A stretch of 64,000 nt of DNA from Rattus norvegicus (GCF_036323735.1 NC_086027.1:92975162-93039161); one strand, 5' to 3'; numbered from the stretch's first letter, positions 1 through 11,980 are shown. The notes: generated from the sequence alone by a model not told the origin. Made by a program: numbers and translations.

Positions 1-115
1 ACTTCCTTTGATGGTAGACTGTGGTTCAGGATACATAAGCCAAATAAATCCTTTGCTCCTCAAGTTGCTTGTGGTCATGATATTTCATCCCAGCAATAGT
101 AACCCTAAAACACCA
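1..115 (+). mobile_element. 3' end of an ERVL-MaLR LTR (MT/ORR1-like), cut by the window edge
   Basis: The stretch has the typical rodent MaLR LTR 3' end: an AATAAATCC signal region, a 'caagttgcttgtggtcatg' block, then 'tcccagcaatagtaaccctaa'. The 5' part lies outside the window. It is non-coding. The subfamily (MT versus ORR1) is not settled. Confidence 0.75.
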
Positions 116-982
116 GTGGACCTCCCTCTGCTCAGACCCTAGTCCTATAATCCTTTGGCATATCAGAAGAAAGAAGTTTTGAGTGAACTCTTCTTCCTAG
201 ACCCAGAGTCTGTGTGCTATCAGCTTCTCCTTCTCTTTTTATTCTGCTCGGACCTCTAGCCTGTGTGATGCCATGACCCATGTTCACAGTGGGTTTGTCC
301 ATCTGGTTAATTTCTGTGGAAATGGCCTGGAAGACACAAAGTTCAGCCTTGCTAATCTTAACCCTTCTCGATCCAATCGATTTGAAAATCAGATTTATCG
401 TCACAGGCGTCTTTGTAGACTTAGCACTACTCTGTCATGAAGTAAGTAAATCCACAGCCCACCACATAGGCTCTCCCCACAGCTTGCTATCTCACCTGCC
501 AGGAGCTCCTACAAAAACCCAACGGTGAAGAGCCACTCTCCAGCTTGTCTGGAGACCCAGAATCCTGTTCCTGCTTCATGCAGCTGCTTCCCTTGGCACC
601 CGAGCCAAGCTGGCTCTCTTTTTATGCTATCAAGATGTTCCTGGTTTCTGATAATGACTATTAATAATAATATTTACATGAACAAGCTTTCATTGTGCCA
701 AAAGAGCTTCATGTGCTTCAGCAGCGGACTGTGGTGTAAATTCAAGGCCAGATGTACTGTGCCATCCAGGATGGTAGTTAAGAGCAATCAGCTGATACCT
801 GGCCAGGAGAGCACAGCAAAGGGGGCTACTCCCAGCCCAGTGGGAAGTGTTAGTGCACCAAGTGCCAGTTGGAAAGGAGCACTGTGGAGCATGTGCACTG
901 GTTAAAGCTGATAAAACAAAACCGAGCTGCTCAGATGTGACTCTTCCTTACTGGAGATGCTCAGAGTTCCCATATGGTACTG
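116..982. other. No recognised feature
   Basis: Mixed-composition sequence without a repeat I recognise. Short open frames of 80-126 codons are present but show no domain and no convincing splice context. Confidence 0.5.
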
Positions 983-1086
983 CTTGGCTACCAATTTCCA
1001 CACGCCACCTTCTTCTGAAAAAAAAAATGGCATTCTGCATTTCTTTGGGGGAAATGGTCTCAGCTGACTGGAATGGTTTCTCTACC
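983..1086. repeat. Inverted repeat 1, left arm (A)
   Basis: This arm reads as the reverse complement of 1583-1687, at roughly 90% identity by eye, including an internal A-run that pairs with a T-run in the partner. See also arms B and B', with which it is interleaved. Confidence 0.85.
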
Positions 1087-1312
1087 TGAAGTACCTCGTA
1101 CTTCTAGCCATGAGATGGGCAGTGACCCAAGAGAGTTGGCTAGCTAAAGCTCTTCCTAGTACATAGGAGACTCCTGGAGATGTGAGGCTAGGCAAGGCAG
1201 ATGTGTTTGCAGGAGAGCTTTCCTTGCTCAAGTAATTCCTGTGCCTGCCAGGAGCTGCTGATTTCTCTGCCCTTCCCTTGAGTAGTTCCTTAGTGATTGT
1301 GCGATTGTGTTA

Positions 1313-1333
1313 TTGTGTGTGTGTGTGTGTGTG
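1313..1333. repeat. (TG)n microsatellite
   Basis: A short uninterrupted TG run between arm A and arm B of the interleaved inverted repeats. Confidence 0.9.
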
Positions 1334-1350
1334 CACAAGCATACAAAAAC

Positions 1351-1576
1351 CTGATATTTTCTCTTGATTCATCATGTGTCTAAAGGAGACAGAATTCCAA
1401 GGAAAAGTTTCCATAGCTAAAACATCTTCTAGTTAAAAATCACTCACTGTCTCTAGCCATTGATGTTCTTGGTATGTCTGATTCCACTCTGCTTGTGTCC
1501 TCTGTGAGCTTCATGTTCACCCCTCGTTCTATCTGCATGCCAGGTCAGATAAGCACAGTGCAAACTGTCTAAGACT
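1351..1576. repeat. Inverted repeat 2, left arm (B)
   Basis: A 226-bp arm matching the reverse complement of 1767-1992 with about 17 mismatches and no net length difference (about 92% identity). Most mismatches lie in the last 50 bp. No coding potential is evident. Confidence 0.9.
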
Positions 1577-1582
1577 CAGTTG

Positions 1583-1687
1583 GGTAGAGAAACCATTTCA
1601 GTCAGCCGAGCCCATTTCCCCCAAAGAAATGAAGAATGTGATTTTTTTTTCAGAAGAAGATGGCATGTGGAAATTAGTAGCCAGGCT
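1583..1687. repeat. Inverted repeat 1, right arm (A')
   Basis: Reverse-complement partner of 983-1086. It begins only about 6 bp after arm B ends, so it sits inside the loop of the B/B' palindrome. Confidence 0.85.
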
Positions 1688-1766
1688 TAGTTTAGCCAAC
1701 CTGGATCAAAAACTCCCTGCTATAAGGGAGTCCATTGTTTTATGAAATACACTTGGGAAATAGTTA

Positions 1767-1992
1767 AGTCTTACACAGTTTGCACTATGCTTATCCAACC
1801 CAGATTGCAGATAGAATGAGGGGTGAACAAGAAGCTCACAGAGGACACAAGCAGAGTGGAATCAAATGTACCAAGAACATCAATGGCTAGAGACAGTGAG
1901 TGATTTTTAACTAGCAGATGTTTTCGCTATGGAAACCTTTCCTTGGAATTCTGTCTCCTTTAGACACATGATGAATCAAGAGAAAATACCAG
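1767..1992. repeat. Inverted repeat 2, right arm (B')
   Basis: Reverse-complement partner of 1351-1576 with a 190-bp loop between the arms. The order A-B-A'-B' cannot come from one simple inverted duplication. Confidence 0.9.
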
Positions 1993-3319
1993 ACACCTAA
2001 ATGTTGAGGTGTGTTTCGAGTATAGGTAAACTATAACCAGCACTAAGTCACTTTGGCTTAGGACTGCAGAGACAGGGGCTGAAGTAGGGTTGTGACACAC
2101 TGAGGTCCCTGACTGTTCATGCTCACATGACACAGAATGATCCCCCTGTTGATTTATGTGCCTGCAGTTGTCAGCCATATGGACCAGGTAATTCCAATTA
2201 CAAATCTTCCTCCCCTGTGCTAGTAAATGAATACTAGAAAACCGACCGATGCCAAGTATCCCCACAGCTAACTCTCCACACCCCACAACATGTTAGTACT
2301 GTGAACAATTAAGGAATTTTGAAACAATCATGGATTTTTTTCTTCACGAGAGAAAGTCAGTATTGGAAGGAGAAGTTTGTTTTATTGGAAATAAACATCC
2401 TAACTGCTCCCATGACTGAATTATCTTTTGTGTTAATCTCCTAGAAGAAATGAAATATCTAGCCTGAAATTGAAAGTTTATTTTGGCTCAGGTCTGTATT
2501 TATCACAAAGTAGGCATTGCAGTGTATTCTGATTAATGGAGATCAAACAGTAACTGACACGGATGAATAGATGCTAAGTTCACAATGCTACTATAATGAA
2601 ATACTACAGATTGTATGATTAACACCAGAGAGGGTGTACTCTTCGGCTGGAGGGCTTTCAGTGGGCTTGGTTTTTCCCAAAGCCTCTGTTCTTGGCTCAC
2701 AGGTGGTCACCTTCACACAGGGTCCAATGTCTGCCTGGGTGCTCCAATCTCTTCCTTTTAAATATCTTAAAATCAAACATTTTAATTTCCAATATTAACA
2801 TCCAGGTATTTTATTGGTTGGTTTTAAACTATTTCTGAACTATCCTTCTGAGTCTCTGCTGCTTGATTACTACACTTGAGTTATTAATATTATACCACAG
2901 ACAAAGATTTGAACATTTTCATATGAGAAATAATGCATAATTAATATAGGATGTAGTGATTTGGGTGATGCACAGACATCTGTTCTTATGAAACTTTATC
3001 AAAATCTATCCCATAAACGTATCTGTCTCCTCCAAAGACTGCTTTTGACTCTCTTTCTGCCTTTATCATTATTTGCTTTTGGGATAGGTAGGATGGACAT
3101 GACTCTGCCTTGTGGCAAAAGTTGAAGTTGGTAGTTGAGTAATTTCATGTTTAGTCTGTTTTGTATGGCAGTTCTCTAGGACTTCTATCTTGGGAGAATA
3201 AAACTCTACACCTCTGATTAACATCTCCCAGCATTTGCTTCCTAAGCCCTGCAAAACTACCTCTTTACTTCCTTCTGTGACATTTTCTACTTGAGATTCA
3301 TCACATGTGTTGTTCCATG
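1993..3319. other. No recognised feature
   Basis: AT-rich sequence without a repeat or exon that I can support. Confidence 0.5.
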
Positions 3320-3430
3320 TGGTATTTTTCTGCTTCATTTCACTTAGGATAATAGTCCCTAGATGAAACCACACTGTCTTGAATGATGGGATTTTCTTTG
3401 TTTTGGAAAACTGACTGAAAAGTACTCTTT
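3320..3430 (-). mobile_element. Ancient L1 (L1M-like) fragment
   Basis: The plus strand resembles the reverse complement of the L1 ORF2 3' region ('catttcacttaggataata' followed by a 'tagatgaaaccaca'-like block). It is short and heavily mutated, so confidence is limited. Confidence 0.4.
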
Positions 3431-3589
3431 ACAGGTTCAGTTTTTGAAACATGCAAATATTACCATTGCTTTCAGGCCTCAGCTGTTATAAGTTCTCTAT
3501 GAGGAACAATGTTTCTTTGAGATCTGATTCAATACTGTGGGTATATGCCAAAAGTGTGTGTACATCACACAGCAGTTTCTGTTTTCAGG

Positions 3590-3803
3590 GGGTTTATTTA
3601 TTTGCCTGTTTTAAATTCTATCTACATATGTGTGGATCCATGCACAAGAGTGTCTACGCACAGAAGCCAGAGTAGGGCATTGAATCACCTGGTGCTGGAG
3701 TTACAGGTCATTGTGAGCCACCTAAGCTGGGTTCTGGAAACTGAAACTTGGGCCATCTACATGAGCAGTATATATGCCTAACCACTGAGCAACCTCTCCA
3801 GCC
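3590..3803 (-). mobile_element. Old B3/B2-type SINE
   Basis: The plus strand ends with 'gagcaacctctccagcc', the reverse complement of the B2/B3 5' head, and holds the expected middle block around a 'gctggagttacagg' motif. Divergence is high. Confidence 0.75.
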
Positions 3804-3924
3804 ACAGGCTTCCAGATTTTGTTTTCTTCTGTTCTTTTAAGAATATCTATATTATTTCCCATAATAGTTTTACTTATTTGCTTTCTTCCAACAACAAATA
3901 AGCATATTAAGTCAATATCTAAAA

Positions 3925-4445
3925 CCCTTTTAACAAAGTAACTCCTGATACTAAATGACTCTCTCTAATGGTGAATCCTACCAGACATCTAAAGGAGAAT
4001 TACTTCCAACACTTCCCCTACCAAACATCTAAAGGATGTTTAGTAGAACTACCAACACTTCCTAAATTCTTTTTTAAGTAGAAGACAGAACATATTTAAT
4101 ACTTACACCAGGCCAGCACTATCCTAATACAAACCAGATACATTATAAGAAAAAGAAGCTACAGTCCAGCAAGCTGCATGAACATTGACACATAATTCCT
4201 CAACAAAATTTTAGCAACCCGCAATTCACAGCACCACACCATGAAATGATACCACACCGTGGTCAAGTGAGATTTATCCATAGACTACAGACCAGTCTGC
4301 CACATGCAAATAAATTGATATGCTGTACCACGCGGCAGGATGAAATGGTCTCATTATCACAATGCATAGAGGAGAAACATTTTACAGAACTCAATAATCA
4401 TTCACGGGAAAAAAATTATGTATAATTCGTGGGCAAAGAAGGCAT
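3925..4445 (+). mobile_element. Ancient L1 ORF2 (reverse transcriptase region) fragment
   Basis: The sequence follows the L1 RT core in degraded form: a Thr-Gly-Glu-Phe-Tyr-like block, the 'cagtccagcaagctgcatgaac' region equivalent to the ISLMN motif, the 'gtgagatttatcca' block, then the region before 'HPFM'. Stops and indels are frequent. A local imperfect duplication ('taccagacatctaaagga' and 'taccaaacatctaaagga') lies at about 3980-4035. It is a dead mammalian-age copy. Confidence 0.75.
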
Positions 4446-4886
4446 TTTCCTCAGCACAATAGACTGGGCATCTAGCCCCATATCTAAGTGTTTACCTAAA
4501 GTATGTGAGGTCCTTGATTTGGTCCCTGCCCACTGCTTATATCGCACTCAGCAGTGAGATGTAGAATACATACTCCGTGCCCACCGTCTGCCACCTCAGC
4601 TCATCACAGCACAGTAAGGGAGCTCTAGCCAATCAGAACTTCCAGAAACAACTAAGCAAGAAGAAGGTATCTACATCAGAAAGAGGTAAAATGATCTCTG
4701 ATTAGAGATGGCATATATTACATTACTGAAACCTTTTATTACTGCTGAAATGTGAGCTTTAGGGGATTCAATTCGGTGTGTATCAGGTAACATGGAAGGA
4801 ATGTAAAGTGAGTCAGTGCTGTGTTTTCCTAAGAAGTTAACGTCCCCCTTAATGCAAATCCTTTCTGTTCTGATGTGCTGCCTTTT
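4446..4886. other. No recognised feature
   Basis: Nothing identifiable in this stretch. Confidence 0.5.
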
Positions 4887-5060
4887 GTACTAGTTCTGTG
4901 GCTGGCCTAACAAAATACCTCAAACTAGGCAGCTTAGAGAAGCAGAAAAGCAGTGTGCTCTGGTTCTAGAGGCCATAAATCAAAGCCTGTCCCAAGGGTC
5001 TCTAGGCTCTGGGACAGTTGTCTCTCTCCTATGTCTTTTAAAAAGTTTCTCTGCCCTCTG

Positions 5061-5108
<48 letters not shown>

Positions 5109-5225
5109 CCATTCCAACTGTTAGAAGCCCACCCATATCCATTGTGATCTAATCTTCAATAGTATATATTTTCCATGAGCCTGCTTCTAAATAAAGTCAC
5201 ATTCTGAAGTACCAGACATGGTGTA
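4887..5225 (-). mobile_element. Old ERVL-MaLR (MLT1/MST-like) LTR, interrupted by a (CA)n run
   Basis: Read on the minus strand it has the MaLR layout: the plus strand begins near 'ggcctaacaaaatacctcaaa' (complement of the LTR 3' end) and continues into 'gatctaatcttcaatag' and 'cacattctgaagtacc', typical of MLT1/MST internal blocks. A (CA)n microsatellite has grown within it. Confidence 0.65.
5064..5106. repeat. (CA)n microsatellite
   Basis: About 21 uninterrupted CA units, embedded in the surrounding old LTR. Confidence 0.97.
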
Positions 5226-6376
5226 TTCTAGGAACAGCGGAAGTTAACTCTTCCCACCACATGAGATGTTGCGGTAACTGATTGTGGTAGACTAAAATCA
5301 AACAAACTCCAAATTAAGCATAGTCTCACCTGCTCCTTACCCAGTTACCTTAAAGACAAAATCAAAAAGAAATTATCATTCATGAGTCAAGAAGGTCCAA
5401 AGCTCTTAGCCAAAATGGCTAAGTTTGAAGTTTAAGTTTGAATGATAACACAGTCGTGAGTTTAGTTTCCAGTAAGAAGTGAAAGTCCTCCCTAATGGTG
5501 CTCTCTTACTGTAATGAGTGATATTTGGTTCATCTGAAATATCCTGTGAGATTTTTTTCATCTACCGCTGACAAGCTATTGACGTTTGCCAGGTCTAGGG
5601 GATCTTCAGCCATTATAGAAATCAAAATAATGCAATTGAGTCTTTTCAATGATCCTTGAATGCTGTCTTGTGCCACAAAGAGTAAAAAATAGCCTTTAAG
5701 AACACATATGAGATATTTAGACTTTATCTCCTATTTTGAATATTCTGAAAGGCAGGAAAAATGTGTTTGAATTAGTTCCCATTTCAAAAGAACTTCTTCT
5801 GTTATTTTAAGAAAAAAATCATAACCATATGTTTTTTAACGTCATCAGTGGTAATGGCTTTTTATTAAGGGTGCTATAAAACATAACTTTATCATTATTT
5901 TTTTAAAGTCACTGTCCCCTGATGAAGCCCTCAACATTGTCTTCTATAATCAAGCTTAGCACATTGCCCAAAGATCTATGTTTTGGTTTTTTTTTAAGTA
6001 AATCATCTAAGCAAACAGCTTAAGCCTAGTAAGAAGGAGTGGAAAGAGAGGAGACAGTCTACTACCTCGTGATCAGAGGTGGTTCCACAGGAGGTCAGAA
6101 GGAGACCAATACAACAAGAGGAAGAAAACTTTCAAGGTCATCAGGCCTAGTGGCTCTGTAATTACTTACTCCACATAGACATCAAGGAACAAAGAAGGCA
6201 ATAGAACTAACCAAAAATAAAACAAAGCTCCCAAAGTACCTATTTAGGAAATGTGTGGGAATACAAGTTGATAATTCATTAAAGCGTTTGTGTTATAAAT
6301 ATGAAAACCTAAATTCAATCTTCTGGAATCCACATTGAAACAACAACAACAAAAAGCCAAGAAGTGGTGGTGTGTG
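5226..6376. other. No recognised feature
   Basis: AT-rich sequence up to the 5' junction of the young L1 fragment. The last 40 bp before the junction are CAA-rich. Confidence 0.5.
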
Positions 6377-6378
6377 AA

Positions 6379-7270
6379 AACCATCAACATCAACCACTAT
6401 ATAAACAAACTGAAAGATAAAAACCACATGATCGTTTCATTAGATGCTGAGAAAGCATTTGACAAAATTCAACACCCCTTCATGATAAAAGTTCTGGAAA
6501 GAATAGGAATTCAAAGCCCATACCTAAACATAGTAAAAGCCATATACAGCAAACCAGTTGCTAACATTAAACTAAATGGAGAGAAACTTGAAGCAATCCC
6601 ACTAAAATCAGGGACTAGACAAGGCTGCCCACTCTCTCCCTACTTATTCAATATAGTTCTTGAAGTTCTAGCCAGAGCAATCAGACAACAAAAGGAGGTC
6701 AAGGGGATACAGATCGGAAAAGAAGAAGTCAAAATATCACTATTTGCAGATGATATGATAGTATATTTAAGTGATCCCAAAAGTTCCACCAGAGAACTAC
6801 TAAAGCTGATAAACAACTTCAGCAAAGTGGCTGGGTATAAAATTAATTCAAATAAATCAGTAGCCTTCCTCTACACAAAAGAGAAACAGGCCGAGAAAGA
6901 AATTAGGGAAACGACACCCTTCATTATAGACCCAAATAATATAAAGTACCTCGGTGTGACTTTAACCAAGCAAGTAAAAGATCTGTACAATAAGAACTTC
7001 AAGACTCTGAAGAAAGAAATTGAAGAAGACCTCAGAATATGGAAAGATCTCCCATGCTCATGGATTGGCAGGATTAATATAGTAAAAATGGCCATTCTAC
7101 CAAAAGTGATCTACAGATTTAATGCAGTCCCCATCAAAATACCAATCCAATTCTTCAAAGAGTTAGACAGAACAATTTGCAAATTCATCTGGAATAACAA
7201 AAAACCCAGGATAGCTAAAACTATCCTCAACAATAAAAGGACTTCCTGGGAATCATATGGGATCTCATAA
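6379..7270 (+). pseudogene. L1 ORF2 fragment, reverse transcriptase core
   Basis: This open frame covers the L1 reverse transcriptase palm and thumb, and still shows the catalytic FADD box and the RQGCPLSP motif. Reverse transcriptase copies L1 RNA at a nicked genomic site. The fragment lacks the endonuclease domain and the first RT motifs because the element is 5'-truncated. The frame ends early, at a TAA around 7270, because the ~418-bp deletion (not a multiple of three) shifts it. It is very close in sequence to the full-length copy in this window, so it is recent. It has no start signal of its own and is expected to be inert. Confidence 0.9.
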
Positions 7271-7302
7271 AACTGCAAGGCTTCTGTAAGGCAAAGGACA
7301 CT

Positions 7303-8052
7303 GTGGTTAGGACAAAACGGCAACCAACAGATTGGGAAAAGATCTTTACCAATCCTACAACAGATAGAGGCCTTATATCCAAAATATACAAAGAACTCAA
7401 GAAGTTAGACTGCAGGGAGACAAATAACCCTATTAAAAAATGGGGTTCAGAGCTAAACAAAGAATTCACAGCTGAGGAATACCAAGTGGCTGAGAAACAC
7501 CTAAAGAAATGTTCAACATCTTTAGTCATAAGGGAAATGCAAATCAAAACAACCCTGAGATTTCACCTCACACCAGTGAGAATGGCTAAGATCAAAAACT
7601 CAGGTGACAGCAGATGCTGGCGAGGATGCGGAGAAAGAGGAACACTCCTCCATTGTTGGTGGGATTGCAGACTGGTACAACCATTCTGGAAATCAGTCTG
7701 GAGGTTCCTCAGAAAATTGGACATTGAACTGCCTGAGGATCCAGCTATACCTCTCTTGGGTATATACCCAAAAGATGCCCCAACATATAAAAAAGACACG
7801 TGCTCCACTATGTTCATAGCAGCCTTATTTATAATAGCCAGAAGCTGGAAAGAACCCAGATGCCCTTCAACAGAGGAATGGATACAGAAAATGTGGTACA
7901 TCTACACAATGGAATATTACTCAGCTATCAAAAACAATGACTTTATGAAATTCGTAGGCAAATGGTCGGAACTGGAAAATATCATCCTGAGTGAGGTAAC
8001 CCAATCACAGAAAAACACACATGGTATGTACTCATTGATAAGTGGCTATTAG
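7303..8052 (+). pseudogene. L1 ORF2 fragment, C-terminal domain
   Basis: Beyond the deletion the ORF2 frame is open again and runs to the normal ORF2 end (SLISGY, then stop). It contains the C-terminal cysteine motif C-X3-C-X7-H-X4-C (CWRGC ... HCWWDC), which in L1 is needed for RNP formation and retrotransposition. The apparent ATG at 7303 is simply an internal methionine downstream of the junction, not an ORF2 start. This is a decayed fragment, not an expressed gene. Confidence 0.9.
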
Positions 8053-8796
8053 CCCAAATGCTTGAATTACCCTAGATGCCTAGAACAAATGAAACTCAAG
8101 ACGGATGATCAAAATGTGAATGCTTCACTCCTTCTTTAAAAGGGGAACAAGAATACCCTTGGCAGGGAATAGAGAGGCAAAGATTAAAACAGACACAGAA
8201 GGAACACCCATTCAGAGCCTGACCCACATGTGGCCCATACATATACAGCCGTCCAATTAGACAAGATGGATGAAGCAAAGAAGGGCAGACTGACAGGAAC
8301 CGGATGTAGATCTCTCCTGAGAGACACAGCCAGAATACAGCAAATACAGAGGCGAATGCCAGCAGCAAACCACTGAACTGAGAACGGGACCCCCGTTGAA
8401 GGAATCAGAGAAAGAACTCAAAGAGTTTGAAGGAGCTCAAGACCCCTTATGAACAACAATGCCAAGCAACCAGAGCTTCCAGGGACTAACCCACTACCTA
8501 AGGACTATACATGGACTGACCCTGGACTCTGACCTCATAGGTAGCAATGAATATTCTAGTAAGATCACCAGTGGAAGGGGAAGCCCTTGGTCCTGCTAAG
8601 ACTGAACCCCCAGTGAACGTGATTGTTGGGGGGAGGGCGGCAATGGGGGGAGGATGGGGAGGGGAACAACCACAAAGAAGGGGAGGGGGAGGGATTAGGG
8701 GGATGTTTGCCCGGAAACTGGGAAAGGGAATAACACTCGAAATGTAAATAAAAAACACTCAAGTTAATTAAAAAAATAATTAAAAAAAGAAAAAAG

Positions 8797-10040
8797 GAAA
8801 TGCAAATCAAAACAACCCTGAGATTCCACCTCACTCCAGTCAGAATAGCTAAGATCAAAATCTTCCGAGACAGCAAATGCTGGCGAGGATGTGGAGAAAG
8901 AGGAACACTCCTCCATTGTTGGTGGGATTGCAGACTGGTACAACCATCCTGGAAATCAGTCTGGTTGTTCCTCAGAAAATTGGACATTGAACTGCCTGAG
9001 GATCTAGCTATACCTCTCTTGGGCATATACCCAAAAGATGCTCCAACATATAACAAAGACACATGCTCCACTATGTTCATAGCAGCCTTATTTATAATAG
9101 CCAGAAGCTGGAAAGAACCCAGATGCCCTTCAACAAAGGAATGGATACAGAAAGTTGGTACATCTACACAATGGAATACTACTCAGCTATCAAAAACAAT
9201 GACTTTATGAAATTCATAGGCAAATGGTTGGAACTGGAAAATATCATCCTGAGTGAGGTAACCCAATCACAGAAAAACACACATGGTATGCACTCATTGA
9301 TAAGCGGATATTAGCCCATATGCTCGAATTACCCTAGATGCACACAACACATGAAACTCAAGAAGGATGACCAAAATGCGGATGCTTCACTCCTTCTTTA
9401 AAAGGGGAACAAGAATACCTTTGGGAGGGAATAGGGAGGCAAAGTTTAGAACAGAGGCTGAAAGAACACCCATTCAGAGCCGGCCCCACATGTGGCCCAT
9501 ACATATACAGCCACAAAACTAGACAAGATGGATGAGCCAAAGAAGTGCAGGCTGACAGGAACTGGATGTAGATCTTTTCTGAGAGATACAGCCAGAATAT
9601 GGCAAATACATAGGCGAATGCCAGTAACAAACCACTGAACTGAGAACAGGACCCCCCGTTGAAGGAATCAGAAAAAGGACTGAAAGAGCTGAAAAGGCTT
9701 AAGACCCCATATGAACAACAATGCCAACCAACTAGAGCTTCCAGGGACTAAGCCACTACCCAAAGACTATACATGGACTGACCCTGAGCTCCAACTGCAT
9801 AGGAAGCAATGAATATCCTAGTAAGGGCATCAGTGGTAGGTGAAGCCCTGGGTCCTGCCAACGGTGGACCCCCAGTGAACAGGATTGTTGGGGGGAGGGT
9901 GGCAATGGGGGGAGGATGGGGAGGGGAACACCCATATAGAAGGGGATGGAGAGGGGTTAGGGGGATGATGGCCTAGAAACCTGGAAAGGGAATAACATTT
10001 GAAATGTAAATAAGAAATATCCAATTTAATAAAGATGGGA
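8797..10040 (+). mobile_element. Second L1 3' end, head-to-tail with the first
   Basis: It starts abruptly at 'aaatgcaaatcaaaacaacc', directly after the A-rich tail of the preceding L1, and repeats the last ~1.2 kb of an L1: the ORF2 C-terminus (with the Cys/His motif, and frameshifted near 9155-9200), the 3' UTR with its G-rich tract (about 9889-9965) and a terminal AATAAA. It differs from the first copy at many sites, including the 3' UTR, so it is a separate and somewhat older insertion or subfamily. Confidence 0.92.
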
Positions 10041-10149
10041 AAAAATACAAAAAATGGTCCACTTGTTGAGCTCCCAGGTAAGAAGAGGTTCCATCTCAAA
10101 AACTTGAAGTAGATGGTGCTTAGAACCATATATCCCACACACATGCCTA

Positions 10150-10152
<3 letters not shown>

Positions 10153-10196
<44 letters not shown>

Positions 10197-10200
10197 ACAC
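10153..10200. repeat. (CA)n microsatellite
   Basis: A CA run of about 48 bp with a single interruption near its 3' end. Confidence 0.97.
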
Positions 10201-10904
10201 CCTTATTCCATGCAAATTCCTTCTACCACTAAGTAGGAGAAAAAGAAGATTAGAGAGGGAAGGATGTGTAAACCTCTTTAGACTACTTCCTGCTGATTAA
10301 GGGTGTTGGGTTCCTTGGGGCAAGTCCTCTCTTCTTCCTCAGGATATCCAATTTTTTTATTCTCATCTCTTTGCTCATGGCCACTTGAAAAACCACAGCA
10401 ACAGAAACCAGCAGCAGCAGGGGCAGCAGCAGTCACCAAGGCCCTCTCTGCCCGCCCCCAAATATATTTCCTCTCCAGGTTCCCCAGAATTAAACTATCT
10501 GCAGCTAGCAAAAATCATGCCCCTGCTAGTGCATGAGACAAATCATAATCACCTGCTGTAAAGCAGAATCTTATTCCATACTTGGTATTAAAATAAAAAC
10601 ATATTTATGTAACATAACTTAATAAATCAATGTTGGAAAATACACCCCACATATGTAACTTGTAAATGATATTTAAACAAAGATACATGTATATTCATGG
10701 CATTTTTAAATATAATGTCCACGTACAAGAAACTGTTATGCTGGCGGGGGATAAACCTCAGGCAAGGCCTCTAAATTTCAGTGAGAGAGAAAGAAAGTAT
10801 CCAGATTAAATGCCATACATGAAGGTCATAAATGTAACTATGGTGACTAGACGGACATGGCAGCCAAAAGAAGAGGTCACATTAGTAATAGCATTAGTAA
10901 TTGT
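10201..10904. other. No recognised feature
   Basis: Contains a short CAG-rich patch (about 10395-10435) but no repeat family or gene that I can support. Confidence 0.5.
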
Positions 10905-11245
10905 CTATTTGGCATGATCTAGAACCAAGTAGATAAACTTCGGGAAATATCTGTGAGGGATTTTCTATATTAGGTTACATGAGGCAAAAGATTCGTTTTA
11001 AATGTAGGCATTTCTCCATGGGCTGGGATCCTGAACTGCATACAAAGGGAGAGGTGGGCAGAGAAAGGACCAGCATTCATCTCTTTCTGTCTCCAATTTT
11101 CAGATGACATGTGACCAGCTGCCTCAAGCTCCTTTCACCCTGACTACCATGGTTGACTATAATCTCAAAGAGCAAGCCAGAATAAACCCTTTCTTCTTTA
11201 AGTAGCATCAAATATTTTGTCCAAGCAACAAAAAGAATAACTCAC
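10905..11245 (+). mobile_element. ERVL-MaLR LTR (ORR1/MT-like)
   Basis: Recognised from 'gggctgggatcctgaactg', a 'gtgaccagctgcctcaagc' block, 'aataaaccctttcttcttta' and the terminal 'agcaacaaaaagaataactc'. This order is characteristic of rodent MaLR LTRs. The 5' boundary is approximate. Confidence 0.75.
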
Positions 11246-11979
11246 ACAGGAACTGAACTCTCCAGCCTTCCAGTGGTCACCAACCTAGTAACATCTAGAT
11301 AAGTCTCACTATGTTTGCCTCTATACACTTATGTACATACCCCATGTGACCTATAGGGTGATGGTAGAAAAGGCTGATTTAATCATACCCAGGACATCAT
11401 TTAATGAATTTTTCCTACTTTGCATGGAGTATTATTAGAAATTTCTACTTTTGTTGAAATTTAATTTGACTACTACTGGGCCTGCCACATGTCTTTTCTT
11501 TCATCCACAAAGTTTGTACATCACGTCTTGAGGGTGAAATGGCTACAGCACTCACGCATCTTCTTGGAGAGACATGAGATGATTTTTCTGGCTGATGTAA
11601 ACTTTGAAAGGACAAAAAGAGCTCCTGCCACAGGAACTGTGTCTTCATTTTCAGTCTAGTTCCACAGCATACCTGAGGCTGTTCTTGGTTCTTTTCCTAA
11701 ATGTGCTTTGGCTAAAACCAATTTCAACAAAATGATGCTTTGAAAACTTCTAACTAATGATCGCTGCAGTGTGTCACAACAAAATAAGATCAAACAAAAA
11801 GATTCTCAATCAATTTTGTGATGGCAGCAGAAAGCAGAACAAAACCAACAGATCTGTGCACAGAGAGGACATTGAATACTAACTGAGCCACAGACAGTTT
11901 ACCTCATGTTAAAGACTTTTGTCATATGCTCGCTCATTCGTGGAGCCTAGCCCATTAGAGAAGACCTTTCTTCATTGAA

Positions 11980-11980
<1 letters not shown>
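11246..11980. other. No recognised feature
   Basis: Nothing identifiable before the long A-run. Confidence 0.5.

Larger units (their letters stand above)
6377..8770 (+). mobile_element. Young rat L1, 5'-truncated, with ~418-bp internal deletion
   Basis: Homology to the full-length copy at 29.7-36.8 kb begins at the base equivalent to 33933 and runs to the 3' end, at roughly 97% identity by eye. It includes part of ORF2, the 3' UTR with its G-rich tract (about 8627-8703) and an A-rich tail. Near 7254 the sequence jumps from the equivalent of ~34813 to ~35232, removing about 418 bp. I could not find a clear target-site duplication. Confidence 0.95.

Noticed and set aside
8565..9080. 171-codon minus-strand open frame
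   Set aside because: Antisense reading through the 3' ends of two L1 copies; a by-product of the G-rich 3' UTR and the ORF2 complement.
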